From: Ulva prolifera | Taxonomy: Eukaryota; Chlorophyta; Ulvophyceae; Ulvales; Ulvaceae | DNA length: 64,000 bases | Assembly: GCA_023078555.1 (NCBI GenBank) | Contig: CM041201.1 | Span: forward strand, 3,107,713 to 3,171,712 | Direction: 5' to 3' | Part shown: positions 36,187 through 49,200 of the stretch, one piece after another | How positions within the stretch are numbered: position 1 is the first letter of the stretch | Layout: each line of letters starts with the position of its first letter | Position numbers and translations under genes: made by a program | The notes under the pieces: generated by a model | Seen by the model: only the letters and a program-made list of their open reading frames with translations | What the model was told of the DNA's origin: nothing | The model's database searches: none

Positions 36187-38334
36187 ATGGTTGGCATCCC
36201 CATTCCTTGCGAGCAGACTGGCCTTGGCCATGCTCCCGAGCTCAAGATCAGCCCTCTGCCTAGCAAGCTGCTGGCGAAGCTCCATGAGGTTCCAGATGTT
36301 TTCAACCATGAGAGCCATAAGAAGGCTCTGGTGCTTGCTCTGCGGGAACGGCAGATGAAAGGTGCGTAGGTTGGGCAGACACTCGTGTTTGTTGTCGCTC
36401 AGTGCGTCTCTCGGTTCGGGGCAGCTATGACCATGTGGCCAGGCTAAAGAGCATATTTCGAATACATCATTATGATTTCCGTTCGTTTATGGCCGTGTCG
36501 AGTATGCGGCGAGAATGTCCGTCACAGGATTCTTCGCGCCCGCGCAGACACGTCAGGGATCTTTGTTGACGTGGAACAGCTGCACCGACCTTCTGTTTGC
36601 GCTTACAGACTGTCACGCAACGCTGACGGCTGACTCTGTCAAATTCCAGGCCATGGATTGCTTCGGGCCGGGGTCTAACGCTGCCCATTCTTGCAGGTGC
36701 TGGATATTCCAAGAAGCTCAACTCGCTGTTCTGCCTCTGGTCAAACCGTCTGCGGGAGAATTTTCACACAAACACGTATCTCATGTTCGTGAGACTGTCT
36801 CAAGAAGATTCTCTGGCGGGTGATGCTTACGGTATGGAGTGCCTCTTCCGTTTTCTGAGCTATGGGCTGGAGAGGGCATTCCGCCTGGAGCTTTTTCTGG
36901 ATTTTGAGGATCTGGCTCTGGCGCAGTACAAACGTGGTGACTTGTACGGGGTTGAGAAATATGCCGCATTCTGGCATTATGGTGGCAAGCGAGTGCTGCC
37001 ATCCTCTGTGACGCCCAATACCCAGGTGCGGCCCTAGCTCACGTCCCGAGCGTCTGCTGGACAGTGTCAAAGCATATGCAATCAATTGCACTAATAATGT
37101 GGCGAGATGATCACTTGTGCAGTTGATGTACTTGATCAGCGAGAAGTATCCTACCCTGAGCGCATTCAAGGGGCAGCGGTACATTGAGAGAGATGCTTCA
37201 TTTGATGAATCCCAGCTGACGGCCTCACACCTTGGAGTTGAAGTCCCACCGTCTCCGTGTGGCAGCACCTTCGCCTGCTCCGAGTTCTCCTTCGGGAGTC
37301 CGGCTGCAGATGACTGGATGATGATGTCTTCGCCGCCAGCAAGCCGGTTGTCTGCTAGCGCCCCCGCATTCACTCCCCTCGGGCTGCGCCGCTGGGGCGG
37401 CCGTGGACTGTCTACAGACACAGTGCCTGCGCCCTCCGGGCTACGCCAGCAGTCTTGGCTCACGAGCAAGCCGTCTGTGCCACAGCCTGTGCAGGTCAGC
37501 CTGCAGGTGTTTGAAGGCAATGTGGCTGTGAAGATCTCGGTGCGTGGCCGGACCACTGCGCCCATGGCGGTGCCTCACACCCAACGCGGCTTCCCTGCAG
37601 CGTTTTCAGGATCTGGCAACGGCTCCGCCCCGCAGGCAATCGGCTCGATGAAGCGTATGTCTCGCGCGAGCGGCAGCAGCTTCTCGGTGCTCGGAACCAC
37701 CCCAGAGGACCGCGCCATAGACCGCTTCCCAAGTGGGGTGAGCGGCGGCAGCGGCCCTCACTCGATGTCCCGCCCGATGCTTGTCGGTGGCGCAGGCGCA
37801 CGCGCCAGCAGCCGCAACCGTCGTAGCACGAGCGAGATCTCCAACTCGCCGTCGGCGCTTTCCAGCAGCTGGGGTGGCCGCCCCGGGTCTCAGCGGGCGG
37901 GGTCCGGCTTTGGCGGCCGCAATGTACGCTCTGGCAAGAAGGGAAGTGTTGACAAAGGCATCTCTGCGTGGCCGTCTGGCTGGGGTGAAGGTGGAGGCAG
38001 CAGCGCGCAGCGGTGGCCCCGTGGCGGTCGTCCACGTGGTGGCGAGAATGCGTGGGGCTCCCGGGACCCGGGCGTGGCCGTCGCCACGGACCCGAGCCCG
38101 GAGCCGCCGGCGCCGCCGGATGAGATTGCCATGGAGGTCAGCATGGGCGGTGCTGTCATGGACGAGGAGGTGCCCGACATGGAGCCAGTGGCTGTGGAGG
38201 GGAGTGCTGAGAAGGTGAGCAGTCCGCAAGCGTCAGACCTGAGCCACACGGACTCGAGCAGCCTGGACGATGGGGTGGCGCATGCACCCACCCCGGAGGA
38301 CTCTCTCAGGCGCAAGTGTAATGAGCAGGCATGA
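36187..38334 (+). CDS. LARP1-type DM15-domain protein, 3 exons
   Basis: Exons 36187-36361, 36697-37025 and 37123-38334 join in phase to 571 residues. Residues 58-160 contain the three DM15 helical repeats of LARP1: KKLNSLFCLWSNRLRENF, then GMECLFRFLSYGLERAF, then DLYGVEKYAAFWHY. In animals and plants this domain binds the cap and first bases of 5'TOP mRNAs to control ribosomal-protein translation. The C-terminal 400 residues are low-complexity Ser/Gly/Arg/Pro with RGG-like stretches and an acidic end. No La motif is visible in this model or in the 1.2 kb upstream, whereas typical LARP1 carries one. Either more 5' exons exist or this is a DM15-only relative. Donors are GTGCGT and GTGCGG. A candidate polyadenylation signal is TGTAA at 38851-38855. 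Confidence 0.85.
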
Positions 38335-39766
38335 TCTCTCTGCCGAGAAAGATGTGACGATGTGGCGGTGGATAGGCTCTGGATGCAGGCTCTAGGCGGC
38401 TCGGGGGTCCTGACGGGGCCCACGGTCTGGGATGTCGCTCAGCTGTGAGGCACTGCTGCAGGCGAAGGAAATCCTGTGCTTGCGCACTGCGCTAGCGGCT
38501 GCTCTGCGAGCAGGCGCGGCTGCCAGCAGGCGATTGCGGCAGTGGGAGGACCTCGGGTTCACATAGCAGTGTCAGCTGGGTGGGGCGATTATATTTGTAG
38601 TGGACTGGCGATCATGGAGGACGACCTCGGTCTGTGTGGCTGTGGCAATGTATCATGTTGATGCAAGATTTTGCCTCAATCAGATGTCAAGCGTTTGAGG
38701 CACGTGAGGCAGAATTATTTCTCTTGTGACGAATGCTCGAGCTTCGCAGCACTGTGAGCGCATTGAGCAGGTGCATTGATCTGAGTTTGCGCATATCATA
38801 CGGCGGGTGGGCTCGAGAGGGTGGCTGCGGCATTGGGTACAACGTGCATCTGTAATCATAGACTCTGCAATGAGCCGGCCTTATCTCAGGTGTAGTATGT
38901 GTCGTGAGGTCGGCCTGTGATTGGAGTATAGTGGCTGGTGTGCGTGGCTTTGAGTGAATCAATGTAATGTAACCGCGGCACGCCAGGCTATCGCGAAGTC
39001 AGGACACGGCGTTGTTCATGTCAGGGACACAATTCTTCATTATTCCATCCTGCTCCAACATCTCATTTTTGCTTTCCGTCCTGGGTAAATCACTGAGACG
39101 TGTCACAGTTCCTGAGTTATGAGGAAGCAACGATCATTGCACGTAAAAGGAACGCGTAGTCGTCCAATTCTATCGTTTCGATGAGTCTGTCATCACAATC
39201 TGAATGTCCAGATGGTGTCAGCCCAACACTGGTTGATGGCCGGACTCTCTGAATTAAATTGTGCTAGCTTCTTGTCCAGTTGAAAAGCGTCCACAGCGAC
39301 AACGTCGACATCCAGATGCATTGTAAGCGACCTCCGCATCAAAAAAACTACAAACGCAGTCATCCGTTCTCAGCATGGAGGAAGGATCGTGGCCATGCTG
39401 CGAGCTGCCAGGCAGATGCCAGGATGCCCAGCTCGTCTGACAGGCTCAGCGCATCGCAAACGTGCGTTCATATGTTCGCATCGTCCTTTCTAAGCCTCTA
39501 GACAATATTATTTCAGCGCGAAGCTCCTCGATAGCTGCGCGTTGTGTCCTATTGTGGCCACGGTAACACTCTCCGGCGTACGTGTCGCCTGTGTGCCGTC
39601 AGGAACGCGTACCTGTACCCAAACAAGTCAGCTCAGCAGATATAACTCCGGCAATCAATATTATGGCAATCAGCATTGTTGGCTTTGCAGTATATAATGC
39701 ATGTGACTTGCATGTCTAGTGCCAACGCACTGCCTGAACAATCTAATCACATTGATGGTATTGCAG
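38335..39766. other. Intergenic; may hide the 5' exon of the GNAT gene
   Basis: The 3' UTR of the DM15 gene and the promoter and first exon(s) of the acetyltransferase should be here. A plus-strand frame at 39280-39501 is basic and Ser-rich at its end and could be a transit-peptide exon, but the join to 39767 is not proven. Confidence 0.4.
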
Positions 39767-41247
<1,481 letters not shown>

Positions 41248-42180
41248 CTCCGATCCAAACCCGGTTCAATGGAGACACTGCCAGGCAAGAGAGACTGTCC
41301 AGGTCTCAGGCTTGAATGTCTTTTGACAGCAGAGAGCTTTGCACAGTACACAATCAGCACAGGTGTATGACATGTTCTTATCACTTAAGAGCGCCAAGTA
41401 TATGCGTCGTGCAAGTTCATGCTTTGGAGGCCAGTAGAATTCAATGTGCGGCGATGGGAGAGCGATGAGCTCGGTCGTCATTCGGCTGGTTCATCATTCG
41501 GCGCTGTGCACAACAGGCATTGGGCGACTGCCACCTGTAATTTGCACAAAACAGTTCCAAAGAATGCACCATCGGCTGAGATTGCTTCCCAAATCGCTAG
41601 TGAGCAGGTTGCAGTGGCCTTGCAAGACCTCGAGTGGGTATCAATGGTCGATACTGCATCGATCAGTATGGTCTTGTGGAGGTATATATGGCTAGCTCAC
41701 AGCGCTCGCCCGTGTCCGAGCATCAAAGCTAACTTGTGCATGCTCAGCAGTTTCGCTTGCTAACAGCATTCAGCTCCATGGCTATGCTTTCGAAGTAGTG
41801 TCGATTTTGGCTACTTCGCATGCTTCAAACACCTGTGCACGGCATGCATGTCAAACGCCTATGGCACGCAGATGTCTTCGCCGCTAGATGCGCATGTTTT
41901 CAAAAGCTCGTAAAAATCGCGACAGTGTTATGTCCGAGCACAAATCGGTATTGCGCCAGCAGTGATCGCATCTACATCAGGAGCCCGTTGTCTACATCAC
42001 CGTTGCTGCCTAATTCAGCCCCATCTAGCCAGTGTTCAAAACTTCAATAATTATATCCAAATATCAAGGAGAATATCTGCTTTGTTGTTCGAAGTAGGCG
42101 TGTTCAGTTCAGTTTGAATAACTGCGAAGCACAGCCTGAGGCTCTAGCTCCGGCACTGCTCCCTAGCGACTCGACAAGTC
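41248..42180. other. Intergenic between GNAT and DUF493 genes
   Basis: 3' UTR of the GNAT gene and promoter of the next gene. I see no coding exon. The second half is AT-richer than its surroundings. Confidence 0.5.
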
Positions 42181-43284
42181 ATGATGATTCTGAGACCTGC
42201 GCAAATGCGCATCGTGCAGTGCTCTCGGTCGCTACAGCATCCTAGATCATCAGAAGGTGTGCGCTGCCGGTGCACAGACAATGGAGACGCCACGGCCGAT
42301 GCTGCAGATGAGAACAGAGCTTTTAAAATTAAGCCAGGCAACAGGCGTCAGCCTGTACAAAAGAGTGATGGTGCAAGCTCAGATCTGATTAACGCCATGT
42401 CGGGTGTGCCAGCCGAAACGTGAACATGATGTGCCTCTGCAGCTGAATTGCATCACGTGCGATGACAGGTGCACAGCGATCACAACGTTATGAAGTCAAA
42501 ACATATTCATGACGCTGACAGTTTGTTTCTCCGATTCTTACAGAGCTGTCAAAGGGGAGGGCTCAACCATCGCAGGGGACCAAGAGTGTGTTTGGCCCGG
42601 ATCAGATGTCCTGGAGGGTGCGCTTCGTGCTCGGCACGTCCATCGCCGCCTCTTGAAGGCTGACTGAATACATCTACGATTGGGCGTGGATGCCTTCTCC
42701 ACGGATGCAATCGTATACCCACTGTGCAAAGCATGGGCAAGTACTGTCATGCTCAACTATGCTTTGACATGCTGGCACTGACATGTGTGCTTCAGTCATT
42801 TCTGCATTTACGTCTTACAGGTCATATAGGTGGATCCAATCAGACACCTGCATGTTCGGAAATCTGTAAGAAAGCTGTCGCTCTTCCAAGCCTGTCAGGT
42901 GGAGCGGCAAATGAGAACTTCGTCATTGTCCACGCTCCAGTCCCACATTTCCAAGGTCGGAGAAAGTCACAGTGCATGCATCGACTGCATACCGACAGTG
43001 TTGAGAATGTGCAGGAGGTGGACCAAGCTGTGAATGAGTACCCGTGTGAGCGCATCTTCACTGCAATTGGCGATGCAACTCCAGGCTTCAAGGATAACAT
43101 GATCGCTTGTGTCGAGAAGGCTTTGAATTTCAAGGTTCATCCCGAATCCATTTTAGAAAGGCAGTCATCCGGGTCGAAATACATTTCAATCAAGATAGGG
43201 CCAGTTATTGTATCAAATGCGGATGAGGTGGTGGCAGTGTACACAGCGATGAAGAAAGACGAACGGTTGAAGTGGTTTATATAA
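42181..43284 (+). CDS. DUF493/YbeD-like (UPF0250) protein with probable transit peptide, 3 exons
   Basis: Exons 42181-42403, 42544-42617 and 43015-43284 join in phase to 188 residues. The first 30 residues are basic and Ser/Arg-rich with few acids (MMILRPAQMRIVQCSRSLQH), consistent with organelle import. The C-terminal 90 residues match the DUF493 ferredoxin-like fold: YPCERIFTAIGD, then VEKALNF, then RQSSGSKYISIKIGPVIV and VVAVYTAMKKDERLKWFI. Bacterial YbeD interacts with lipoate metabolism genes by neighbourhood; plant members are plastid proteins of unknown role. An alternative start at 42184 is possible. The gene ends 58 bp from the end of the oppositely oriented methyltransferase, so their 3' UTRs must overlap; TGTAA at 43365-43369 lies inside that gene. 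Confidence 0.87.
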
Positions 43285-43342
43285 GATCGTCCGCCATCAC
43301 TTGGCCACAGATAGGTGGTCACATCCCTGTCACAATCATAGT

Positions 43343-44328
43343 TTACAAGGTTGGCACAAAGCGCTGTAATTGCTTCATGTATTCAGCATACTCATTCCCA
43401 TGCTTCAACAGCATAGCCTCCTCTTCTTTTGCCGCTTTGTAATTCAAAACCAAGAATAACAGACAAGACATCACAAAACGTGTTTCGCTATATGTCACAG
43501 CTGACAGCCCGAACCCAAGCCAGATCAGCCCAGCGTAGAGTGGATGCCTCATGTACTGCAGACACAAAACTAGTATATTGCGTCAGGCTGGTGCTGTTCA
43601 TTGCTATGTGTTGTGAGGACAGGGCACCATTGACAACAATAGCAAGTTGACATACCTGGAACATTCCATTCGAAACAATGACATTGGACTTGCGAGGAGT
43701 CACCAAGGGAGAAAATGATTTGCCCAGACCCACAAAAGAAAGGGCAGTAGATATTGCACCAAATATCAAAGCCAACGCCCCTGCACTTTTCAAGCCATGT
43801 TGACACCGCACGCGAACCATGATGTGACCTGTGCGGAACTTGCAGATCCACCGGATCTCGCAGCAGCTGGATTGAAAGATGATCATACCACACATAAAAA
43901 TAAGCCCGCGCAGTTGCATGGGCGGAAAAATGACAAGGAAGGCCAAAACTAGCTGCGCTAGCAGCACCACCTCTCCTCTGTTTCCAAAGCCTTCCTTTTC
44001 TTTCAGCTCGCTAATCAGTTCTTCTGTGCCGAAGTTTTCATTCAATGCGTGAGAGAATACCGGTTTCTTTTTTTCTTCCGTTTTCTCATCGCCTGGGCCC
44101 TCTGATGGCTCAGATGGGTAGGGAGGGACAGCTGCAGCCCTGGCTGGTGATGATCTGCTACACACAGTGAGATAAATGACCAAAAATATGTGCTGGTCCG
44201 CAGATGTTGTGACGTCGCTCACTGAAGTCAGGCATGCCGGATGCTGCATACCTGCTCCACGGAGCTACGTGTCCACGGTGCCCTTGAGGGGCTGCACGAC
44301 AGTTGCGGACAAAGGATGCACAAAGCAT
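43343..44328 (-). CDS. ICMT/NnrU-like integral membrane methyltransferase with probable transit peptide, 3 exons
   Basis: Minus-strand exons 44328-44252, 44157-43656 and 43555-43343 join in phase to 263 residues. The N-terminus (MLCASFVRNCRAAPQGH...) is basic and Ser/Ala-rich like a plastid transit peptide. Then come a Lys/Glu-rich linker and hydrophobic spans (VVLLAQLVLAFLVIF, LIFMCGMIIF, ALALIFGAISTALSFVGLG). The C-terminus carries the isoprenylcysteine/phospholipid methyltransferase signature: YMRHPLYAGLIWLGFGLSA, then a hydrophobic span, KEEEAMLL and YAEYMKQLQRFVP, which bind SAM and substrate in the family. Substrate unknown. An in-frame ATG at 44367 would add 13 residues. It is convergent with the DUF493 gene. 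Confidence 0.87.
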
Positions 44329-44367
44329 GTCACAAGTAAGATAATTGATGTCAACGCTACACGTCAA

Positions 44368-46221
44368 GTAGAATCAGGCGAACTTTCTTCGTTCAGCCAA
44401 TCGTGAATGTGGTTCCAGGCGAGTCAAGTTGACGGACGCGTGTGCAGGCAATGAAATGCGCTCTTTGGTTGACCTGAAAACTAGTTGGAGCCCCGTCCAC
44501 GACTGTCTGATATGATCATCGATTGGCAGGCATGGCGGAACGGAGCATTTCAAACACTGGACCGGACATGCATGACACCGAAAGCCGCGACACACGCACG
44601 CAGCTCCGCCCAGCACGCACGCAGCTTCGCGGCAACGTCAAATGACTGAATCCAATGCATATTTGAAGTTGGCAGTGCTGTCCATGTGTCCGTATATTGA
44701 AAGTCGTGGCATCACTTGCTGCTAGAGCATGGTTGCTCACAGGCGGGATCCCTGCCTGTGGCCGACACAGAGGTCAAGGTCCGTCGTTTGCCGTTGATCT
44801 ACCGTGTGGCTCTCAGACTCTACACGGTCCACGGCGCAGTCGGCGACTGATATGCCTGAGATCGGTGTTTCGTGCTCAAGCTAGCGTCGGTGCGCGGTGG
44901 GCAGGGCTGGGAGCGGTGAGCTGCGGAAACTTGGTTGGGGGTTCCAGCGTGTGGACAGGGACGGGGGGGAACTGAGGGGCTGGTCTTTTATTCAGCGTAT
45001 TGGCGCCTAGCGGGGGGGGGGGGTATGTATGTTGCTGCATCGGTCTAGTAAACCTGGATTCACTCAGCCACGTTTTAAGGGATGTTGACAACTCCAGGTG
45101 ACCGGGACCAAACACGACAAAGGCGCAACCAATGTGGAAACCCCCTCCAGACACGCAATGGCATGCCGGGATTGAACATGCCGCTGGTACTGAGAGTTGG
45201 TGCCTGTGTGGTGGTGTGGCGTGCCACGGGTATGTGGTCGGGCTGCAACCGACTGGCTGCGGTGCCTCGGGATCAATTGACCTTTGGGGCAGCGTTGTTG
45301 TCATTGGGCTGCGAGGTGCTGCTCTGCAATGCCTGCGGCGCTACGTGCCTCTCTGACTCCGACCTTGGTACAAAGCGCTTAGGGTTGAGGCAAGCCAACT
45401 CGGGGGTGAACCCACACCTGCACCCTGAGGATTCACCTACATGACCTCTGGGCTGACGCCGAACATGGAGCCTGAGCTGCCTTCCCCTCTCCCCAAGCCT
45501 CCCTGGTCATAGCCCACACTCCTCGCCACTTTGGTTGCCATGTGCTTCTCGCTGACGGCCCTGCGCTGTTGGAGATTGTCCCTTCAAACGCCCGGAATGC
45601 TGTCAAGTGCGAGGTCAGTTCGGCACACGATGCCTGACTGGATAGCTTCAAATCCCAGTTGGCAGCATCCCATTTGCGACATTCCAGTGGATCGGAATGG
45701 AGAGAGGGGCCCCCAGGCAGTATGACTGTACACCGACTCGTAACTGCTGTTCCTGGACTGCCGAAAGTTCAAATTCAAGACCATTGCAGGCACCGCACGA
45801 AACTCCTCTTGACTTATCTGTTGCACTGGTGTCTCGACGTGTTTCTCATGTGGCCCTGTGTGTATGGCGGCAAGAGCGGCAGCTATGGTAATACTTCACA
45901 TCATCCGGAGGACAACTTTTTTTCCCAGCTGAGGCAGCCATGATCGTAGGAACACTGGTGTGCATACTTTGTGCTATGCATCAAACACATACAATCATCA
46001 GAGTTCAGCGCAAGCTCGTGACACAGATCACCCGCCCGTCAGGCCCTGTCACTGAAGACAGGCTTGCGATGGACGTCAACGCGCGACGAATGTGGCATGA
46101 CAAGACCGAATCATGAAGGTATGATGAATTGTTCATTGTCCTCATGGTTTTGGGCATCTTACAGGGAATCATACTATCCACTCAAAAGACAGAAGATTCT
46201 GATGTCTCATGTTGCACATCA
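44368..46221. other. Intergenic
   Basis: Contains the methyltransferase promoter, a G11 run near 45011-45022 and the 3' region of the SFI1-type gene. The plus-strand frames are short and unlike any family I know. Confidence 0.5.
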
Positions 46222-49200
46222 TTATACCGGGTCGGGAGGGGATGGGCCGATGTGAAATGACGCGGTCGCAGTCACTGGAGAAGAGATGGAAAACGTCGGT
46301 GACCCATCAGCCTGAGCAATCATGATTCTGCCATGCACTGGAATGCCATCTGCAGGGCAGGCAAGCTTTTGTGCCACTTGTGGGCCCAGATTTCTAGGGG
46401 TCGCCTGATGCGTGGGGCTGGCATACTCCAGTCCCTGGTCAGAGTCATCTTCTTCTGCATCCAGCCAAAGCTTCCGTAGCACCTGCATGAGGTGGCGTGT
46501 GACACAGTAGAAGAACGAGTGAACATGATCCTCCACCTACAGGCGCCATTCTGTAACGTTGGCACATGAGCTTGACATGTTGGAAAGCGACCAGCGAATA
46601 TTGACGATTGTGGGCAGCAACAGGTGTCATACATCAGTTTTCATGGTCGTCTGCGTCCTCATGCGTCCATGATCTCACAGGAATATGAGGCGCAGAGGTG
46701 CATATCAAACTCAACTTGCAACAACCAAGTGCAACAGGCGTTCAGCTGGCAACCGAAGTGTGTCCGCTACCACTTCACCTGCTCTCCTTTTGTACACAAA
46801 TCATCTAATCAAGCGGGTCAGTGACCACAGCAGTTGTGCATCCTCGGCATCTGCGCCGCCTCACCCACCCACCGCAGCCGCCACCTTGCAATAAGTCACA
46901 CTCCAATCTCCTCAGACCTTATAAGCGTAGGCAGCCGCACCTGTTGCGCTGTGTCTCCCAGCTGATTCTGATACCACTGGTCGAAGCATTGGAAAGCGAT
47001 TCGCTGGCCGGCAACGCACTGGCGCACCCGCTCCCTGCCACTGCAAGCCTCCTGCCGGACAATCATCCAGCCATAAAACGCCCTGGCCAGCGCAGCACGC
47101 TTCATGCGACGTTCGACTAACTGGCGTGTGCGGCTCAGGCGTTGGCGCCTCACGCGTGCAGCCCTCCACACACCAAACACAGAGGCTAGAGCGTTCCGGG
47201 CCACACTCTGGCGGAATCTCCTGGAACAAAAAGCAGGTCAGGGACAGTCGGGTGAGGTTTGAATGCACTGAGAAGGCTCAGAGCTCTGCTGAGCCAGCCA
47301 CTGTCTCAATGTTCACGGCTATAGATCATGCATAGATACATACCGGCAGGGTTGTGGTACGCGCTCGTGCCCGGCCTAGTGCCATAAATGAGTGAGTGGA
47401 TTTACGAGTGGAGTCCGAGAAACGGCTCCATGCCCAGCCTCTGTCATTTGTAAATACACGCAAGGGTATGATCACGACTCTTGTTGCACAGCAACACCAC
47501 TGACACAACAGCGGGGTCCCAAGGGCACCTTGTAGCTGGCAATCATAGCTATCAATCAGCGGATAGTATGAAGCGCACTGCAAAGCAACACTGCTGGCGC
47601 GCTGTACGCTTGTGGAGTGCCTCCATGTAGCGAAAGCGGTAGCAAGTGACTTCTGTGCCCACTTGCGGGCCACTTTCTCCATAAGCAGGCGGTTGCGCCG
47701 CTTCAGCCGGGCTCTGGCCCGCCATGCAGCAAACACCTGCACGTGCATGCCACCAGATACAAAAGCATGCCTGGTCCTTACAAGCTTCACACGCCAGTAC
47801 AGCTTGTATGCCATTCGCCTACTGCGACCTGCTGCATGTTGATGACGAGCCGGAGACTGTACGAAGGTGCTATGGCCCCAATCATCACTGGCTGTTGGGT
47901 TGATTCAATGTCCTAAGTAGGCCATTGCTAGACCGCAGATGAAATCTCAATCCTCCTAACAGCACACACCAGTGGGCAATCAGCTGTGCACAGACAGTCT
48001 AGGACAAGGGATCTCACCTGCGACTTTGACTTCCGGCAGAATAGCAGCGCCACTTGAGCGACCTGCTTGTTTTTGCGGCTCGTGAATTCTGCCCAGTGGC
48101 CGAATGCAGATGCGAGTGCTATCGACCGCATCCGCCGCAAGCTCACCTCCAGAACCCGCCTCCGCACGGCTGCCTCCAGCGCCACCTGCTTCCACGACGC
48201 AAACGCTGCGGCCGTCTTGCGGTTTGCGAGCTTGCAAAGGGCCTTGCCGAGCATGGCCGAGCTGCGGCGCGAAGTGCGAGCCTCATCGCACCAGGTGCGG
48301 AATGCGCGTGTTACTGCGCCGCTGGCCATGCGTGCATGCACTCTGGCAACGATCGCCACGTTCCGCCGCCGCACCAAGGCAGCCTCCCGCCACCTGCTCC
48401 AGGCTGCTGCAAGCGCAATCCGGCGGAAGCGGCGCACAGCTTTGTCAAGTTTCTGCCGGTGCAGCCTGGCCTCATGTGCATTGGTGCGCCACACATCAAA
48501 CGCCTGCATCCACACACGTCTTGGCGCTCACATGCATGCAGATTCATCCCAAGACACTCGCGCATTGCCCGTGTAGTTGCCTCATCAGTGCACACAAGGC
48601 ATAGTACATCCAGATGGTGCAGAAATATCAGATTGGGCAATCTGGCAGCATGAGCAGTTCAGACCAGGCACTAGAAGGCAGGGACAGGGAAGGAGGCCGT
48701 GAACACATGATCGCTTTGGGCAGTAGTGCACACAGGAAGGTACCTGGCTCAGCTGGCTCTTCAGCACTCGAACCAACACCCTCGCAGCAGCCACGCGATT
48801 GGCCCGCACAACCTCTGTCGCCGTCCGCCATTGATTGAACGCAGTCACCGCCGAGCGCATGCGCAGCTTCATGCACATCTGTACTGCCTTGTCACGTGCC
48901 AGCATTACATGTGCAGCCTGCTCCCTCCACCGATTGAATGCAGCGCGCAGCTGCAGGTTCTTCATTTTGCTCACAGCCTTCACCAGCAGGCCCTGCTGTC
49001 TCCGTGTCTCCCGTGCACTCTCCACCCTACAGTCCAGACCGCTGCTTCCGCTTCCGCACGCGTCCGACACCGGCCTTCGGACGTAGCATGGGGCGTGCTA
49101 TGGCCAGAATGGCCACGAACACCCCCAGCAGCAGGACTATCGCCACGTGTAGGAAGGCCATCAAAGCGCACCACTGGTTGAATGCCTCTGAGAGCACACG

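Noticed and set aside
37496..38423. Long minus-strand frames opposite the DM15 gene tail
   Set aside because: They are antisense shadows of a GC-rich Ser/Gly coding region; the plus strand carries the continuation of a recognised domain.
47579..47736. A GC donor (TGG AG/GCACTC at 47620) for this SFI1 exon
   Set aside because: A GTGCGC donor at 47578 has the same phase and restores the 33-residue spacing between consecutive repeat tryptophans, so GC is unnecessary.
49027..49146. Hydrophobic C-terminus (HVAIVLLLGVFVAILAI) ending the SFI1-type protein at 49027
   Set aside because: It is read-through of an intron: repeats resume in phase at 49019, and the helix would interrupt a repeat.
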